From Celoporthe dispersa (lineage: Eukaryota; Ascomycota; Sordariomycetes; Diaporthales; Cryphonectriaceae): DNA of 64,000 nt. Where the stretch lies: positions 4,216,001 through 4,280,000 of the forward strand of contig WAID01000009.1 of assembly GCA_016584495.1 (NCBI GenBank), given 5' to 3'. The notes under the pieces are model-generated. The model was not told where the DNA came from and ran no database searches. It saw nothing but the letters and a program-made list of their open reading frames with translations. The translations under genes were made by a program, and so were the position numbers. Below are positions 35,293 through 46,159 of the stretch, one piece after another. Every line of letters begins with the position of its first letter. The first letter of the stretch is position 1.

Positions 35293-36041
35293 TCAACCAC
35301 TGATTGTATACTGAGAGCTACCACCTGCATTGCCCCAGCCCTCAGTCGCCAGCACCTGGTAGTTCAGCGTACCCAGGTTCATCCCCAGCGCGGCCCACGC
35401 GTTAAAGTGACAGCTCGTCGTCACGGTGCCGCTCCCGGAACTCGCGGTCTGGCGGTTGGAGATGTACTGCTCAAAGGTCGTCGTGCCCTGGATCGAGGGC
35501 TGGTTCACCTGCTGGTGCTTCCAGATGGTGTAGTTGGCTCCGTCACACTCGACGGTGCCCATCTGTGTACCCTGGGCCGAGCCCGCGCCGTTGCTGGTGT
35601 ACTCCTGCACATAGTACTCGACCAGCGGGTTCGTGGACCAGCCGTAGATTGAGACTAGGACAGTTCCAGAGTTGTAAGTGGTGGAGCCGTTGAAGGTGAT
35701 GGCCCTGAGCAGGCGTGTTAGACATCTGATTAACCCACAGCAGCACTGCAGCGAGACCTCAGCCGTTCATGATATTACCTGGTTGTGCCTGTAGACCAGC
35801 CCTTTCCGACGACAAAGTCTCCAGCGCCAGAGAAGGAGACCGAGTACCCGTTGCTCGCCGGGGAGAAGTTAACGCTGCCACCAGTCGTGTAATCCTGGTT
35901 GTAGTCTTGGCGGCGGGCAAGGTTGTCACCACCGAGCATGAAGTCCGGGGCATCACCTGCAGCGGCGGGATCTGTAGTAGGGGCCGCGAGGGCTCCGGTG
36001 ATGGCGAAGAACGCAACGGCGAGGTTTGTGAGGGCAATCAT
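35293..36041 (-). CDS. Endo-1,4-beta-xylanase, glycoside hydrolase family 11
   Basis: Secreted xylan-degrading enzyme. Two exons (36041-35779 and 35704-35293, phase 2) give 224 aa. A signal peptide (MIALTNLAVAFFAITGALAA) and a pro-region ending in a KEX2-type LARR (about residue 44) precede the jelly-roll domain. The two catalytic glutamates are visible: the nucleophile Glu117 in PLVEYYVQEY and the acid/base Glu209 in VLATEGWGNAGG. Family members usually have EGY-S-S-G at the second site; here it is EGWGNAG, a variation near the active site. No carbohydrate-binding module is attached. A TATAAA element lies about 95 bp upstream of the ATG, and GGCTAA, a XlnR/Xyr1-type hexamer, lies at 36446-36451. 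Confidence 0.95.
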
Positions 36042-37445
36042 GGTGGGCGTGCGGGTTAAGTCGTGAGTTTCCTGTTTTGGGTCTGGCGTTCAGAGTCTCA
36101 GAGTTAATGTTGGTACGGGCAGCGCTTGAGACTTTATACTTAGTCTCGAGGGTCCCAACATGCATCCCAGAGCAGTGCATTTCTGGTTGATCGGATTCAT
36201 ATGGAGGCTGTTGCTCCGAGGTTCGATCGTAAGCGACAGCCCACTTGCTATTCATAAATTATTCTTCTATAGTCAAAAAGCCAAGCTCTGCCCATATTAA
36301 TATAGTACCAGAAACCCCTCGGCCTCCATCATTCTTGTGTCTTGCTTATATTATACAAGGCCAGGTCTACCGGACGACCGGTGCGTGCGCCACATCCGTT
36401 CCATGGTTCCGCTCAATTCAACCGCCTAGGCCGCCACCCTACAAAGGCTAATTAATTCACTGATCCTCGTAGTGGTGGTGCACATATCAAGTCATCCTCA
36501 TATAAATGACACAACATCATGCCTAGTCTGGATTATTGGTGTATAGCCACTGCAAGCCCTCAAGGTCATCATTAGCTGTTGGCTCAGAGTCCGTGGGCTG
36601 TTTACTAGGTAGTATCCGGAGAAAAGGAAGGAATATGAGATAGTTAAGACGCAGAGGGACAATTCTTGCAGCGGTAAAAGAAAGAGATTTTCAAAATAGG
36701 TCTCACACATTCAGCTTGCGGAGCATTACTATGAGCCCTGCCTACTGGAGGTGCGTCACAACCCGCTGGAAATCGTTGCCATAGATGCTACTGTACTACC
36801 GTCTTATTAAGAACTACTGCAATCTAAGCGCTTGATGGGAGATTATGAGGGTGAAACTCTCATTTAGGACGATAGCTAGGATGATTACACAAGGACTTAA
36901 ATTTAAGCCTTTAGGTAAGAGTCCTACCTAGTGCCCCGGTGTCGGTAGGTGGCTGTTGGCAATGATTATGGCTGACTGCAGAAGCCCACGAAGCACAGCG
37001 CGAATCGAAATGCTTTTTGTTTCACTCCACAACATTGGGGGCCGCGCTGATGTAAACTGATGCGGTATAGCGTGACGTTGTTGGTTCCAATGACGCCGAC
37101 AGCGCGGTCAGGGCCCGTATTATTACACTGTGGTTGGTCTTTCTTGCTTCGCTGTGGTTGGTCAGGCGCACGTTTTCATGCAGGTTTACTGGCAGGTCGG
37201 AAGGCCTCCTGCAGCTCGGTGGTCGCTCGGAGCGTGAGTAAGAGCCCTTTCTCACCATCGGCTTGGGCTCATAATAGTCACCTCGCTCGCAGTTTTTGCA
37301 GAAGAGGCACTCATCTCATCAATCCATTCTCGTCTCAGACCTTGGTGCACCACATTTAAGTGACCGGCTTCCTTGATCCTTCAAACATCCATGAAGAGGC
37401 ACCGCATTACACACAGAGAGCCCTTTATCTGTTCACGGCATCAAG
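36042..37445. other. Intergenic with xylanase promoter
   Basis: Holds the xylanase TATA element (minus strand, about 36130-36139) and one GGCTAA (36446-36451), the hexamer recognised by XlnR/Xyr1 activators. The segment 36780-36930 is AT-rich. No gene seen. Confidence 0.55.
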
Positions 37446-38795
37446 ATGTGTGAAATCGTGGAAGTAATCCCCGGTGGTGACCTTCTGATCAGTCTCACTA
37501 TTCCTCCGAAGAGCTTGGTCCATGAAGACGATCAAGCCTCAAGCTCCGCAGTCGTAACAGGCTCGTCAGTGACTGCCGATAACCAGGAGCCAGATCCTAC
37601 CGAAACAACAGCAGATGATTCTCCTACATGGAGTGCGGATACGGACAATCACGCATCACAGCAGCCCATAGCTAGGTTCAAAGTCTCGTCAAAGCACCTT
37701 ACTGTGACGTGCCCTCGCTTCGACAAGATGCTGTCGGGAGACTGGACAGAAGCCAAGCAGGTCCACCAGGATGGCTGCCGACACGTGGACTTGGAAGCAG
37801 ACTTTGATCCCGAGGCACTCCATATCCTGCTAAATATCCTCCATAGCAAGGCACGCACCGTTCCGAGAGCTCTTGATCTCGACATGTTGACCAAGGTGGC
37901 GTTGCTGGTAGACGACTTCGGATGCCAGGAGGCAGTGCAGATCTGGTCGGACTTGTGGATCAAGAAATTGGAAGCTTCAATTCCGACGAAACCGAAGGGG
38001 TCTTGCCAGGAGCTGATGAGCTGGATCCTGATTTCTGTCGTGTTTGGCAAAGCCTCAGTGTTTCGAAAGGTCACGCACGTGGTAATCCTGCATGAGTCGA
38101 ACCCAGTTGACTCATCAGGTCTCCCAATACCTGCCAGTGTGGATGGTAGGTTGTGTGCCCTAAATGCATAATTGTATATTTGAGGTTATAATCATCGAAT
38201 CTGCGCTAATCATCAAGTGCCTCAGAACGTATCAACAACTCGAGGGCCGAGTTGATCCAACAACTCTTGAATGTCTTGTACGACCTTATTGACAACTTGA
38301 ACGGAGACAACGACATGTATAGCATGGATCACAGATGTCTTCTGCTTGGTGCCTTGCTCCGGCAGATGGCAGCTCTGGGGTTCCCCCTGGACTCGACCCC
38401 ATGCGCCGTTGACCGGCTTCAGTTTCACATACATAGCCGAGTGTATCACTGCATTCTACACTCCAAGCTGCTGTTGCGACGAGATGATACCTCATTCTAT
38501 GGCACGACAGGTCGTGCGAAAGAAGAAGAGCCGGAAGCAGCCAATAACCTATGGCTGGGGATTCGAGCTTGAGCCTCCGATATCGTTAACACTCCGTGAC
38601 ATTTTGACTCCGGAGATTGAGCGACTGGAGGAGAGCACCAGGGGACTGAACCTGAGAGAACATGTTTCCAGGCCATTCGAAGACAGTGATGCTGAGGAGA
38701 GCCCTTCGTCTCAAGCGTCGAAGACACCTATTCCCGACGAATCCGAGCCTGTTCCGGACAATTTTATCCTGGAAGAGCCTACTCCAGAAGATTAG
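37446..38795 (+). CDS. BTB/POZ-domain protein (one frame break)
   Basis: Exon 1 (37446-38145) and exon 2 (38226-38795), intron GTAGGT...CCTCAG in phase. The BTB-like core at about residues 75-160 reads FKVSSKHLTVTCPRFDKMLSG followed by DFDPEALHILLNILHSKART and DMLTKVALLVDDFGCQEAV, typical of fungal BTB proteins that mediate dimerisation or cullin-3 recruitment. An acidic, Ser-rich leader precedes it. Near the end the frame slips +1 at the G4 run 38557-38560: upstream reading stops soon after, while the shifted frame continues as LRDILTPEIERLEESTRGL and an acidic tail to 38795. Without the slip the protein ends at 38572. No specific substrate or partner can be proposed. Confidence 0.8.
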
Positions 38796-39524
38796 CTCCC
38801 AGCAGCGCCTCTCGAAGAAGAGGCTGCTCCAGAAGTTGGATGGTGAGTTCATAATCTTGTCGGAGAGGGTCACTCCAAGGTGACAAGATGGATCGGCACA
38901 TTCATTGTCTTTGCGTTCCATGGTCATTATACAGCGGTTGGTTCGCGGGAACAAGATTGGAGATAATGTCTTAGGAGATGGTCGAATTATTACGTCTTGG
39001 ACATTAGGTGCAGCCGGTTATGTCGTCTCCCCTACTAGGTAGTGTTTTGCGAAGGTTGATTCTTAATGATTTCGATTCATTAACGGTCCTAATTTACTAC
39101 ATCTCCTTATTAAGAATTATTTTGTGTTTATAATTTAGGTCCCCTTTACCTCCGCCGGACCGGTACATGGACGAGACATCTAAATAAAGCGTTCAGGTTA
39201 AATTCTTCATATAATCAGCCAAAAGAATACATGCTACTTTGTGGTAATATTATTCTCTACCTTTCAGCTTCTTCCAAGCTCGAATCGAACATGTAGCAAG
39301 GCACGCAATTAGCAGCCACACGGTGCTCACCAGGCCAGGCCGGCCTGCAAACCATAAAGCCGACGTCAGACCCCGTCACCCCACACAAGTACGCAGTCTG
39401 GAACTGCCGTCGAGGCGGGGAGACATCTCTTACCAACTTACCATCCTTTCTTGCTTCTGACAAAGCCTAACCTACTTATCACCAACTATTCACACAGCCA
39501 TTCACAGTCAAATACACTAAGCAT
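38796..39524. other. Intergenic
   Basis: AT-rich at 39040-39150. Promoter of the ADP-ribosylglycohydrolase-family gene. No gene seen. Confidence 0.5.
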
Positions 39525-41693
39525 ATGGCCTCCCTCCCAGACGATTACCTCGAGCGCGTCTACGCCGGCGTGCTCGGCAAACTAATAGGCGTCTACCTCG
39601 GCCGCCCCTTCGAAGGCTGGACACACCAAAAAATCATGGACACCCTCGGAGAAATCCGCTTCTACGTCCACGACCATCCCAATATGCCAGCCTCCCCCTT
39701 CGATCCGACCCTCGGCTCGGCCAGGGACCACGGCCTGCCGCTTGTCGTCACAGACGATGACGTCTCGGGGACCTTTACTTTTGTCCGCGCGCTGGAGGAA
39801 CACGGCTTCGCTCCCGAGATCACGAGCGAGCAGGTCGGCAAGACGTGGCTTAACCAGATCATCGAGGGCCAGACGATTCTCTGGTGGGGCGGAAAAGGCG
39901 TCTCGACGGAGCACACGGCGTACCTGAACCTGAAGGGCGGTATACCCGCCCCCCAGAGCGGCTCCATCACCACCAACGGGCGCACGGTGGCAGAGCAGAT
40001 CGGGGCGCAGATATTCATCGACGGGTGGGCGATGGTCGCGCCTGGGAACCCGAAGCTGGCTGCGCATCTGGCCAAGGAGGCGGGCAGCGTCAGCCATGAT
40101 GGCGAGTCGGTTCATGCTGCGGTGCTCTGGGCGGCGATGGAGGCTGAGGCGTTTCTCTCCAGGGACGTCGACCACCTACTTGACACGGGACTTCAATTTA
40201 TACCGAGTAGTTCGGCGGTTGCTGGGCTGGTGGCGGATGTCCGTCGGTGGCATGTTGAGGACAGCAACTGGCTGACGACAAGGCAGAGGATCGAGGACAA
40301 GTATGGTTATGACAAGTACCGTGGCGTGTGCCATGTCATGCCAAACCACGGCGTGATGATCTTGGCATTGCTTTACGGTGGACATGACTTTACGGAGGCG
40401 ATGCATATCGTTAACACCTGCGGCTGGGACACGGACTGTAACTCGGGCAATGTGGGTTGTCTCGTGGCCTTGATGCATGGTATGGATGCCTTCAGGGGAA
40501 GCACGGACTGGCGAGGTCCAGTCGCCGACAGGGCCTTGATATCAAGCGCGGATGGAGGCTTTTCCATCGCCAATGCGGCGAGTATTGCCATCGAGGTGGT
40601 CAATTTCGGGAGGCGGATTGTTGCCCAAGATGCTCTACCACCACCTAAAGATGGGGCACAGTTCCACTTCAGCCTTCCTGGAAGTATTCAAGGTTTCAGA
40701 GCCGCTGGAGCTGCGATTACTCAGTGGTATGACCAGAGTGGGAACGGCGGTCTCGTCATAGACTGTTACGACCTGAAACAGTCGTATGACCCCGTCGAGG
40801 TCTTGACTGACACCTTCATGGGCAAGGACGTGTTGAAAATGCCTCTATATCCTCTGATGGCATCGCCTCTCGTCTACCCAGGACAGACACTGAGAGCAAA
40901 GGTCCGCCTACTGAGCAATGCTGCTTCAGCAGCCAGCGTGTCCCTCCGAGTCAAGGCCTACGGGCCACGGGACGAGCTTCAGACCAAGGACGGTGAGGCC
41001 GTAAGCCTCGAGCCTGGCCAGGAGGGGATCCTCGAGTGGACCCTCCCGGACGGTTTTGACAGCCAGCCTATCCAGGCGGTTGGTGTTGTGGTGCGCGCGG
41101 GACATGCCAGCTTCACGGGCAAGGTGGTTCTGGACAGTCTGGGCTGGACAGGCATCCCAAGAATGGTCTTGAAGAAGCCATCGGTTGGTGGACGCCCTGG
41201 CCAGTTCTGGCTGAGATCATGGGTGAAAGCGGTGGATGCAGTGCATCCCTGGATGGGTTCTCTCTTTTCCATCGTGCAAAATCGTGGAGAGGGTATCCTT
41301 ATTCATGGCACACGAGACTGGACGGACTACCGGGTCACCGTCTCTGATTTTGCTATTAAACTTGGCAAGTCTGCTGGGGTCGCCATCCGCGTCAGAGGTC
41401 TCAACAGATATTATGCTTTGGTGTTTTCTGGGGACGGAACCAAGGTCTCTCTGGTGAAAGCTCTGGACGACAAGAGAGCTGTACTCGCTTCAGCATACTT
41501 GTCGTGGGGACTAGATGAGAAGTATGAAGTCACTGTGCAGGCAATTGGGTCGCAGATCGTGGGCACTGTGGTTGGTACTGGGGTCGAGCTGACTGCTGTG
41601 GATGATCAATTCCGTGGAGGTGGCCTGGGCCTGATAGTCACGGCTGGGTCACTGTCAGTCGGTCCCATCAAGATTGAGCCAAGTTGTGACTAA
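39525..41693 (+). CDS. ADP-ribosylglycohydrolase-family protein with C-terminal beta-sandwich
   Basis: Single exon, 722 aa. Residues ~8-365 match the ADP-ribosylglycohydrolase (DraG/crystallin J1) fold: AGVLGKLIGVYLGRPFEGW, an acidic metal motif VTDDDVSGTF (D77-D79), SHDGESVHAAVLWAAM and GWDTDCNSGN (Asp302, Asp304). The metal motifs deviate from canonical TDDT and DADT, so the substrate may not be ADP-ribosyl-protein. The C-terminal ~300 residues look like one or two beta-sandwich domains (from LVYPGQTLRAKVRLLSNA; later RDWTDYRVTVSDFAIKL), similar by eye to LamG/sugar-binding modules. No signal peptide or membrane segment. Lack of any intron in 2.2 kb, among intron-bearing neighbours, is compatible with acquisition from bacteria, but unproven. 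Confidence 0.85.
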   Translation: MASLPDDYLERVYAGVLGKLIGVYLGRPFEGWTHQKIMDTLGEIRFYVHDHPNMPASPFDPTLGSARDHGLPLVVTDDDVSGTFTFVRALEEHGFAPEITSEQVGKTWLNQIIEGQTILWWGGKGVSTEHTAYLNLKGGIPAPQSGSITTNGRTVAEQIGAQIFIDGWAMVAPGNPKLAAHLAKEAGSVSHDGESVHAAVLWAAMEAEAFLSRDVDHLLDTGLQFIPSSSAVAGLVADVRRWHVEDSNWLTTRQRIEDKYGYDKYRGVCHVMPNHGVMILALLYGGHDFTEAMHIVNTCGWDTDCNSGNVGCLVALMHGMDAFRGSTDWRGPVADRALISSADGGFSIANAASIAIEVVNFGRRIVAQDALPPPKDGAQFHFSLPGSIQGFRAAGAAITQWYDQSGNGGLVIDCYDLKQSYDPVEVLTDTFMGKDVLKMPLYPLMASPLVYPGQTLRAKVRLLSNAASAASVSLRVKAYGPRDELQTKDGEAVSLEPGQEGILEWTLPDGFDSQPIQAVGVVVRAGHASFTGKVVLDSLGWTGIPRMVLKKPSVGGRPGQFWLRSWVKAVDAVHPWMGSLFSIVQNRGEGILIHGTRDWTDYRVTVSDFAIKLGKSAGVAIRVRGLNRYYALVFSGDGTKVSLVKALDDKRAVLASAYLSWGLDEKYEVTVQAIGSQIVGTVVGTGVELTAVDDQFRGGGLGLIVTAGSLSVGPIKIEPSCD

Positions 41694-41891
41694 AGCAGAC
41701 TCTGAGTATGTGTTGAGGAGGTTGCTGACCCAAATTTTGGCTCATTTTTGTGCCTAGGTGGCTGTAGCATCGTATCAGAATCAAGGTCCTGCAAAGATCT
41801 ATCAAGGATCAACCAATAATCCACGTCCTAGGACCCCCATCATCGCCAATCACTTCTTTCTAGGATATCCTCCGCCTCACGTGATGATAAG

Positions 41892-42982
41892 CTAACCCTC
41901 CAGCCTCATCTCCTTCAGCAGCTCATTGACACCCTTCCGAGGAGCCTTCTCACCATCCTCAACACGCTGAGTGCTAATGTCAGGTGGAGCCACTTGGGCA
42001 TCAGCTTCCTCGTCCTTCTCAAACTTCACGACCGCCCACCGGTGGCTCATGCTCGCCTCCCACGCAGCTGGGGACCGCTTTTGCGTCTTAACACGCCCAT
42101 GCCGGTCGACGGTGCTGAACTTCTGCTCCAGCATTCGGTAGGTATCCTGGCTGTGTGGTGCGAGGAACTGGAGACGGGTGATCTTGTGATAGCCTGCGAA
42201 GCGGAAACGGCTTTTGTGCGAGAAGGCCTCTTCGAATATGGCGATTGGGTTCATCTCGTAGGTGGATAGATCTGGGCTGTAGGTCGACTCTTGAGCGGGT
42301 GTGGACTCGGGCTGCTTATTATCGTCAGGTTTCGTATCATCTGATGGCTGAGGCGCGCACGTATCATCCTTGTTGATTGACTTGTTCAGAGCTGACCCTT
42401 CATTGCTAGTCGATGCCTTGGTCTCAGTCACCACCTCCCCACCAACAGGATCCTTCGCCTCGGTTTCCTTGTCCTTGTCCTCCGATGCTCCCTCATTCGT
42501 GCCCGTTCGTGTCACTGCTGCTTCACCTTGTCCGGTGTCCCTCCTGCCTCATCGCTCCCCGCCGTGGGCTTGGTGGCGAGACGTGTTTCTTTCCCAAATT
42601 GGTCACCTCCAGGGAGCAGGGCGATGTTCGACTTGACGAAGATGATGCTATCGCTCTCCCACCGAGGGTTTGCGTTTTTGAACAGCACGACGTACTTGAG
42701 TTTGTCAGGCTCCGCAGATGACGCGTTGAGGGTGCTATGCGACGTGGACTCGCCGGGCAGAGGAGACGCGTTGTTGTCAGGGGTCTCGGGCGCGTCTGGT
42801 AGCGCTGTGTAGTAGCCAAGAATGTCTGAGTGCCGGTAGAGATGCTCCTCGAGGGGTGTGGCGTGCGCTGTCTGGTCTGAGGCTTCCTCATCAGGCAGAG
42901 CAGCGCCTTCGCTACTGGCAGACTGTTGCTGCTGCTGCTGCTGCTGCTCCTTCTGGCGGAGGGCAGGAGGAATGTATGACAT
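41892..42982 (-). CDS. Unknown conserved-looking protein with poly-Gln leader
   Basis: Not recognised. Starts MSYIPPALRQKEQ with a run of eight Gln from a CAG/CTG repeat, then an acidic disordered region, a short ordered patch (LKYVVLFKNANPRWESDSIIF), more disorder, and a C-terminal block of about 110 residues (FSHKSRFRFAGYHKITRLQF and AAWEASMSHRWAVVKFEKDE) that looks folded. The two halves are in different frames. A 47-nt intron at 42526-42480 (GTGAAG...GGAG) would join them in phase (347 aa), but it is short with poor sites; a missing base is the alternative. Confidence 0.65.
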
Positions 42983-43505
42983 TGTGGCTGGCAGTCTCTG
43001 TGCTTCGATCTGATGGCAGGACAACAAAGCTGAGGGGAGACACAGCGGAAATAGAGTGCTTGTTGCGTGGGTGTAGAAAGAATTCGCGTTTGACCCTCTA
43101 AAAATCCAGCAGGCTCAGGTAGATTAAGTAGGAGAAAGAAGGAAATTGTTGGACACTGTGAAAGGTTGCACTGAAATGGTGGTTGTGACTGCTGTTTTGA
43201 TATGAGACTTAGTCATCAATTGGGACTCTGCTTTTCACCTATTTTTTTTCCTTCTTTTTCTTCTTCTCTCGCTCTAGCTATCACACTTGCCATTTTGTTT
43301 GTGGAGCATCACAAATTTGAGGCAGTCATGGATATTCTCTAGACGGCTTTTGTTGTCTCTACATGGAAAACTCGCAAAGCAAGCTCATGTACAAGCATGA
43401 CTTGTGGTTGCTGATTGCTGCATCCACAACAGCAACAAAATCAACACGCTGCTCCCCCCGTGATGCGCTTCCAACCTGCCACTCCCGCCCCCTTGTGCTC
43501 TCAGT
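42983..43505. other. Intergenic
   Basis: Contains a T/C-rich stretch at 43238-43275. No gene recognised. Confidence 0.5.
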
Positions 43506-43858
43506 TCAATCCCTTACTCGGGTTTCTGGTTCCTGGACTCGTTCGACTTGCTCCTGAACAGACTCTTCACGTCTCCCCCAGATGCTTGACCTGCGCGGAG
43601 AGCTCGCGGCTGATATTGAGCTCCACACGCTGCTTCGGCGCCGTCCACCTTGCTCGGATGGCAGTGGGTAGGGGACCACCGCCTCAGCCTCTGTACCTGA
43701 ATATGGGAACATTAAGCGTCAGGTTCGTACTCAGAAACCGCTGCAGCCGGCACAGTCGACACCTATCCCACGGGGATGCATGGATTCTCACGGATGTTTC
43801 CCGCCCCGCCAATTCCAAAAGACCTCCGACGTTCTCCCTGTGCGTGATGGAACTTCAT
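43506..43858 (-). CDS. Small DUF3602-type protein (GGAGNI motif)
   Basis: An 85-aa two-exon gene (43858-43792, 43696-43506; intron 43791-43697, GTGAGA...TTCAG, phase 1). The spliced start MKFHHAQGERRRSFGIGGAG continues as NIRTEAEAVVP, giving the GGAGNI signature of the short, fungal-only DUF3602 proteins. Two Arg-Arg-Ser-Ser patches (RRRSSVWSS and PRRSSIWG) look like kinase sites; the rest is charged and probably disordered. Function unknown for the family. Confidence 0.75.
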
Positions 43859-44603
43859 GTCTGCGAGGTGGTGCTCTAATCAGGGCGCAAGCTGAGGCAT
43901 CTCTGCACACAGCTAAGGCTCGACCGTCAGTGTTGTCGGTGGTTGTCTGGTATGACGATGAGATGATCAATACGATCTCTTCTTTTTGAACGACGACTGC
44001 TTCAGGACGACGATAAGTTGACCGTTGTCCATTGGCCAGCCAGTGTGTCATCGAACGTCCGTGGCGTCGCTTTAGGTTACTCCGTCTTTTGGTTCTCCTC
44101 CCGCACTGCTTGGCCTCATAGCGCCATGATCTACAGGCTTATGGCGTGGATATTGGGTGGTACACTAAACAGCTAGATAAGGCTGGTCCCGTGTGGGTGG
44201 GACGGTGAGAGAGTGGGAGACGCGGTACTATGTAGTTAGACCAGCTGCAGCAGTCCGAAGAGTGAAACATTCTTCCCCGCGAGATCAAGAACGGCAGGGA
44301 ATATGCCGAAGCAGCCGGAGTCACATCCGTTTCTTTTTCTCTTTTTTACTTCCTTTGTGCTGTCGAAACCGTCTCGTCTGACCTCGTGGTGTATACAGAA
44401 GCTGGATCGAATACAAACTGTAGCTTCAATCCGTTTCTTCTTTCTTTTTCCTTCTTCAAAATGCTTCCATCATTATATTCTCTGTTGATTGATTGCTGTT
44501 CTGCCCCTCCGTCCTATGCCACCACACAGGCAGGCATAGCTACCGGAAATCTGTCCTCTGTCCTTGGAACATGAGGCGCTGAGAGAACTGCTGCGCAGAT
44601 ACC
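43859..44603. other. Intergenic
   Basis: Upstream region of the DUF3602 gene and 3' flank of the next gene. Pyrimidine-rich near 44325-44360 and 44425-44460. No gene seen. Confidence 0.5.
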
Positions 44604-45697
44604 TCAAGCTCGGGATGGGAAGGACGTCTTTACTGACAACTCAAGGCCTCGTTGATACATAGAAGCAAACAACACTTGTCTCTCCTCAGCCGTCTGCATC
44701 CAAGTAGGGCGGACCCAGCGGACCGTCCCAATCATAGTCCTCCCCACGGAGCCCAAACTATAGAGCTCGTCCAAGGCCCCGCCCATCTCCTCCCGAGTCT
44801 CGATATCAGCAGCCTGCTGGCGCGTCACCCTCGCCAACCTCACAGCCCGCCCCATAGGATCAAACCAGACCACAAGCACCTTCGCCCCGCCCGCGTCCAG
44901 CGCCGCATCCCTCAGGGTCTCACGGTCCACGACAAACAGCACGCCGACCTTGGTTCGGCTGTGATACCACGCATACAGCTGCCCCCAGTACGTCCCGTCC
45001 TCCTCCGGATCCCACCCCGAATCAAGACAGGCCTGTATGTCCTCTCGCTCACTTTCCATGCACGCCTCCAGCGCGGCTCGCTTCTCCTCCTCGTACTTTT
45101 GCGGGTCTACATGCGGGCCGAGGAGCTGGGGCACGCGCGTGAAGATGCGCGCCCAGCTGTCGTCGCCGTCGCCATCGCTGTAGTCATACCGGCTCGCGTC
45201 CTGGAAGACCGGCCAGTCGGTCGGGTCAGGCGTCGCGTTCATGAAGGCTGAGAAGGCCGCGTCACTGCCGTCCTCGTAGCCTGTGCGCAGCCAGGCCACC
45301 TCGGTCCTCTGTCGCTCTTGTGGTGTGCGGAGGCGGGAGATCAGGTCCTGGTCCGCCTGGGAGAGGTCCGTGAGGCGCCGGATGCCTCGGTCCTCTGCAC
45401 GCTGCAGGTAGGCCTGGGTAATGAACTTAAGTACGTAACGTCTTGGTGACCTTCTAATAACACGGTACGGATGATTGGGGGTTGCCACCTACATGACGCT
45501 CAGCGAGAGTCAGCTTGATGAAGGATGTGAATATTTCGGCCGTCTGGACATCTTCTGGTGATGACGATGAGGGGTCCCATTTGTCCTGCCCAACTATGGT
45601 GAGCCGCACTGTCGCCTGGTCACTACTGGCTATCTCTTTACTTTGATTGACTCACCAGCAAGTACAGTTCTGCGGCACAAAGACCGGTTCTATTCAT
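44604..45697 (-). CDS. Unknown protein, 318 aa
   Basis: Family not recognised. Exons 45697-45656, 45585-45493 and 45425-44604 join in phase, giving MNRTGLCAAELYLL, then DKWDPSSSSPEDVQTAEIF, then FITQAYLQRAEDRGIRRL. The last exon is an uninterrupted 274 codons: acidic helices in the middle, then a compact C-terminal part (VGVLFVVDRETLRDAAL, AKVLVVWFDPMGRAVR). No signal peptide or transmembrane segment, so probably soluble and intracellular. The two 5' exons are short and rest on splice-site and phase agreement. Confidence 0.65.
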
Positions 45698-46159
45698 GTT
45701 GAATCCTTTTTCTTCAGAATAATGGTCAGAGCGAAGTTGTTGCGACGGGAAGGATCAGCGTGTTTGGACACGCGCGCGTGGGTTAATACGAGGGCAGAGG
45801 AGATGCGGCGCAGTTGAAGGTGGACCGCCTCATTTCAGCTTACCCGTGTCTTGACCAAGGCTTGTGCTGCTGATCCTGCCACTGCCTATAGTGTTGTGTG
45901 TATCCAGGACAAATCACACCAGATTTTCGAACGTTTTCTTCACATAATGCAAATCCCGTCATTGATGCTTCGCTCCATGAGCCTGGAAAGTCTTGTTTAT
46001 CTGAGCCCCCCCAGAAGTCTCCCTCGCCGTCGAATCTAACGACAATTCTCTACGGGTATCAAAAAATAATCTTCATCCCACCGCCTAGCCTCACCTATAG
46101 AACTCCGTGATTATGACTAATAATTACCGCACCTCTCAACCGCTCTTCAGACAAGAACT
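45698..46159. other. Intergenic
   Basis: Promoter of the unknown 318-aa gene and 3' flank of the UNC93-like gene. Nothing recognised. Confidence 0.5.
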
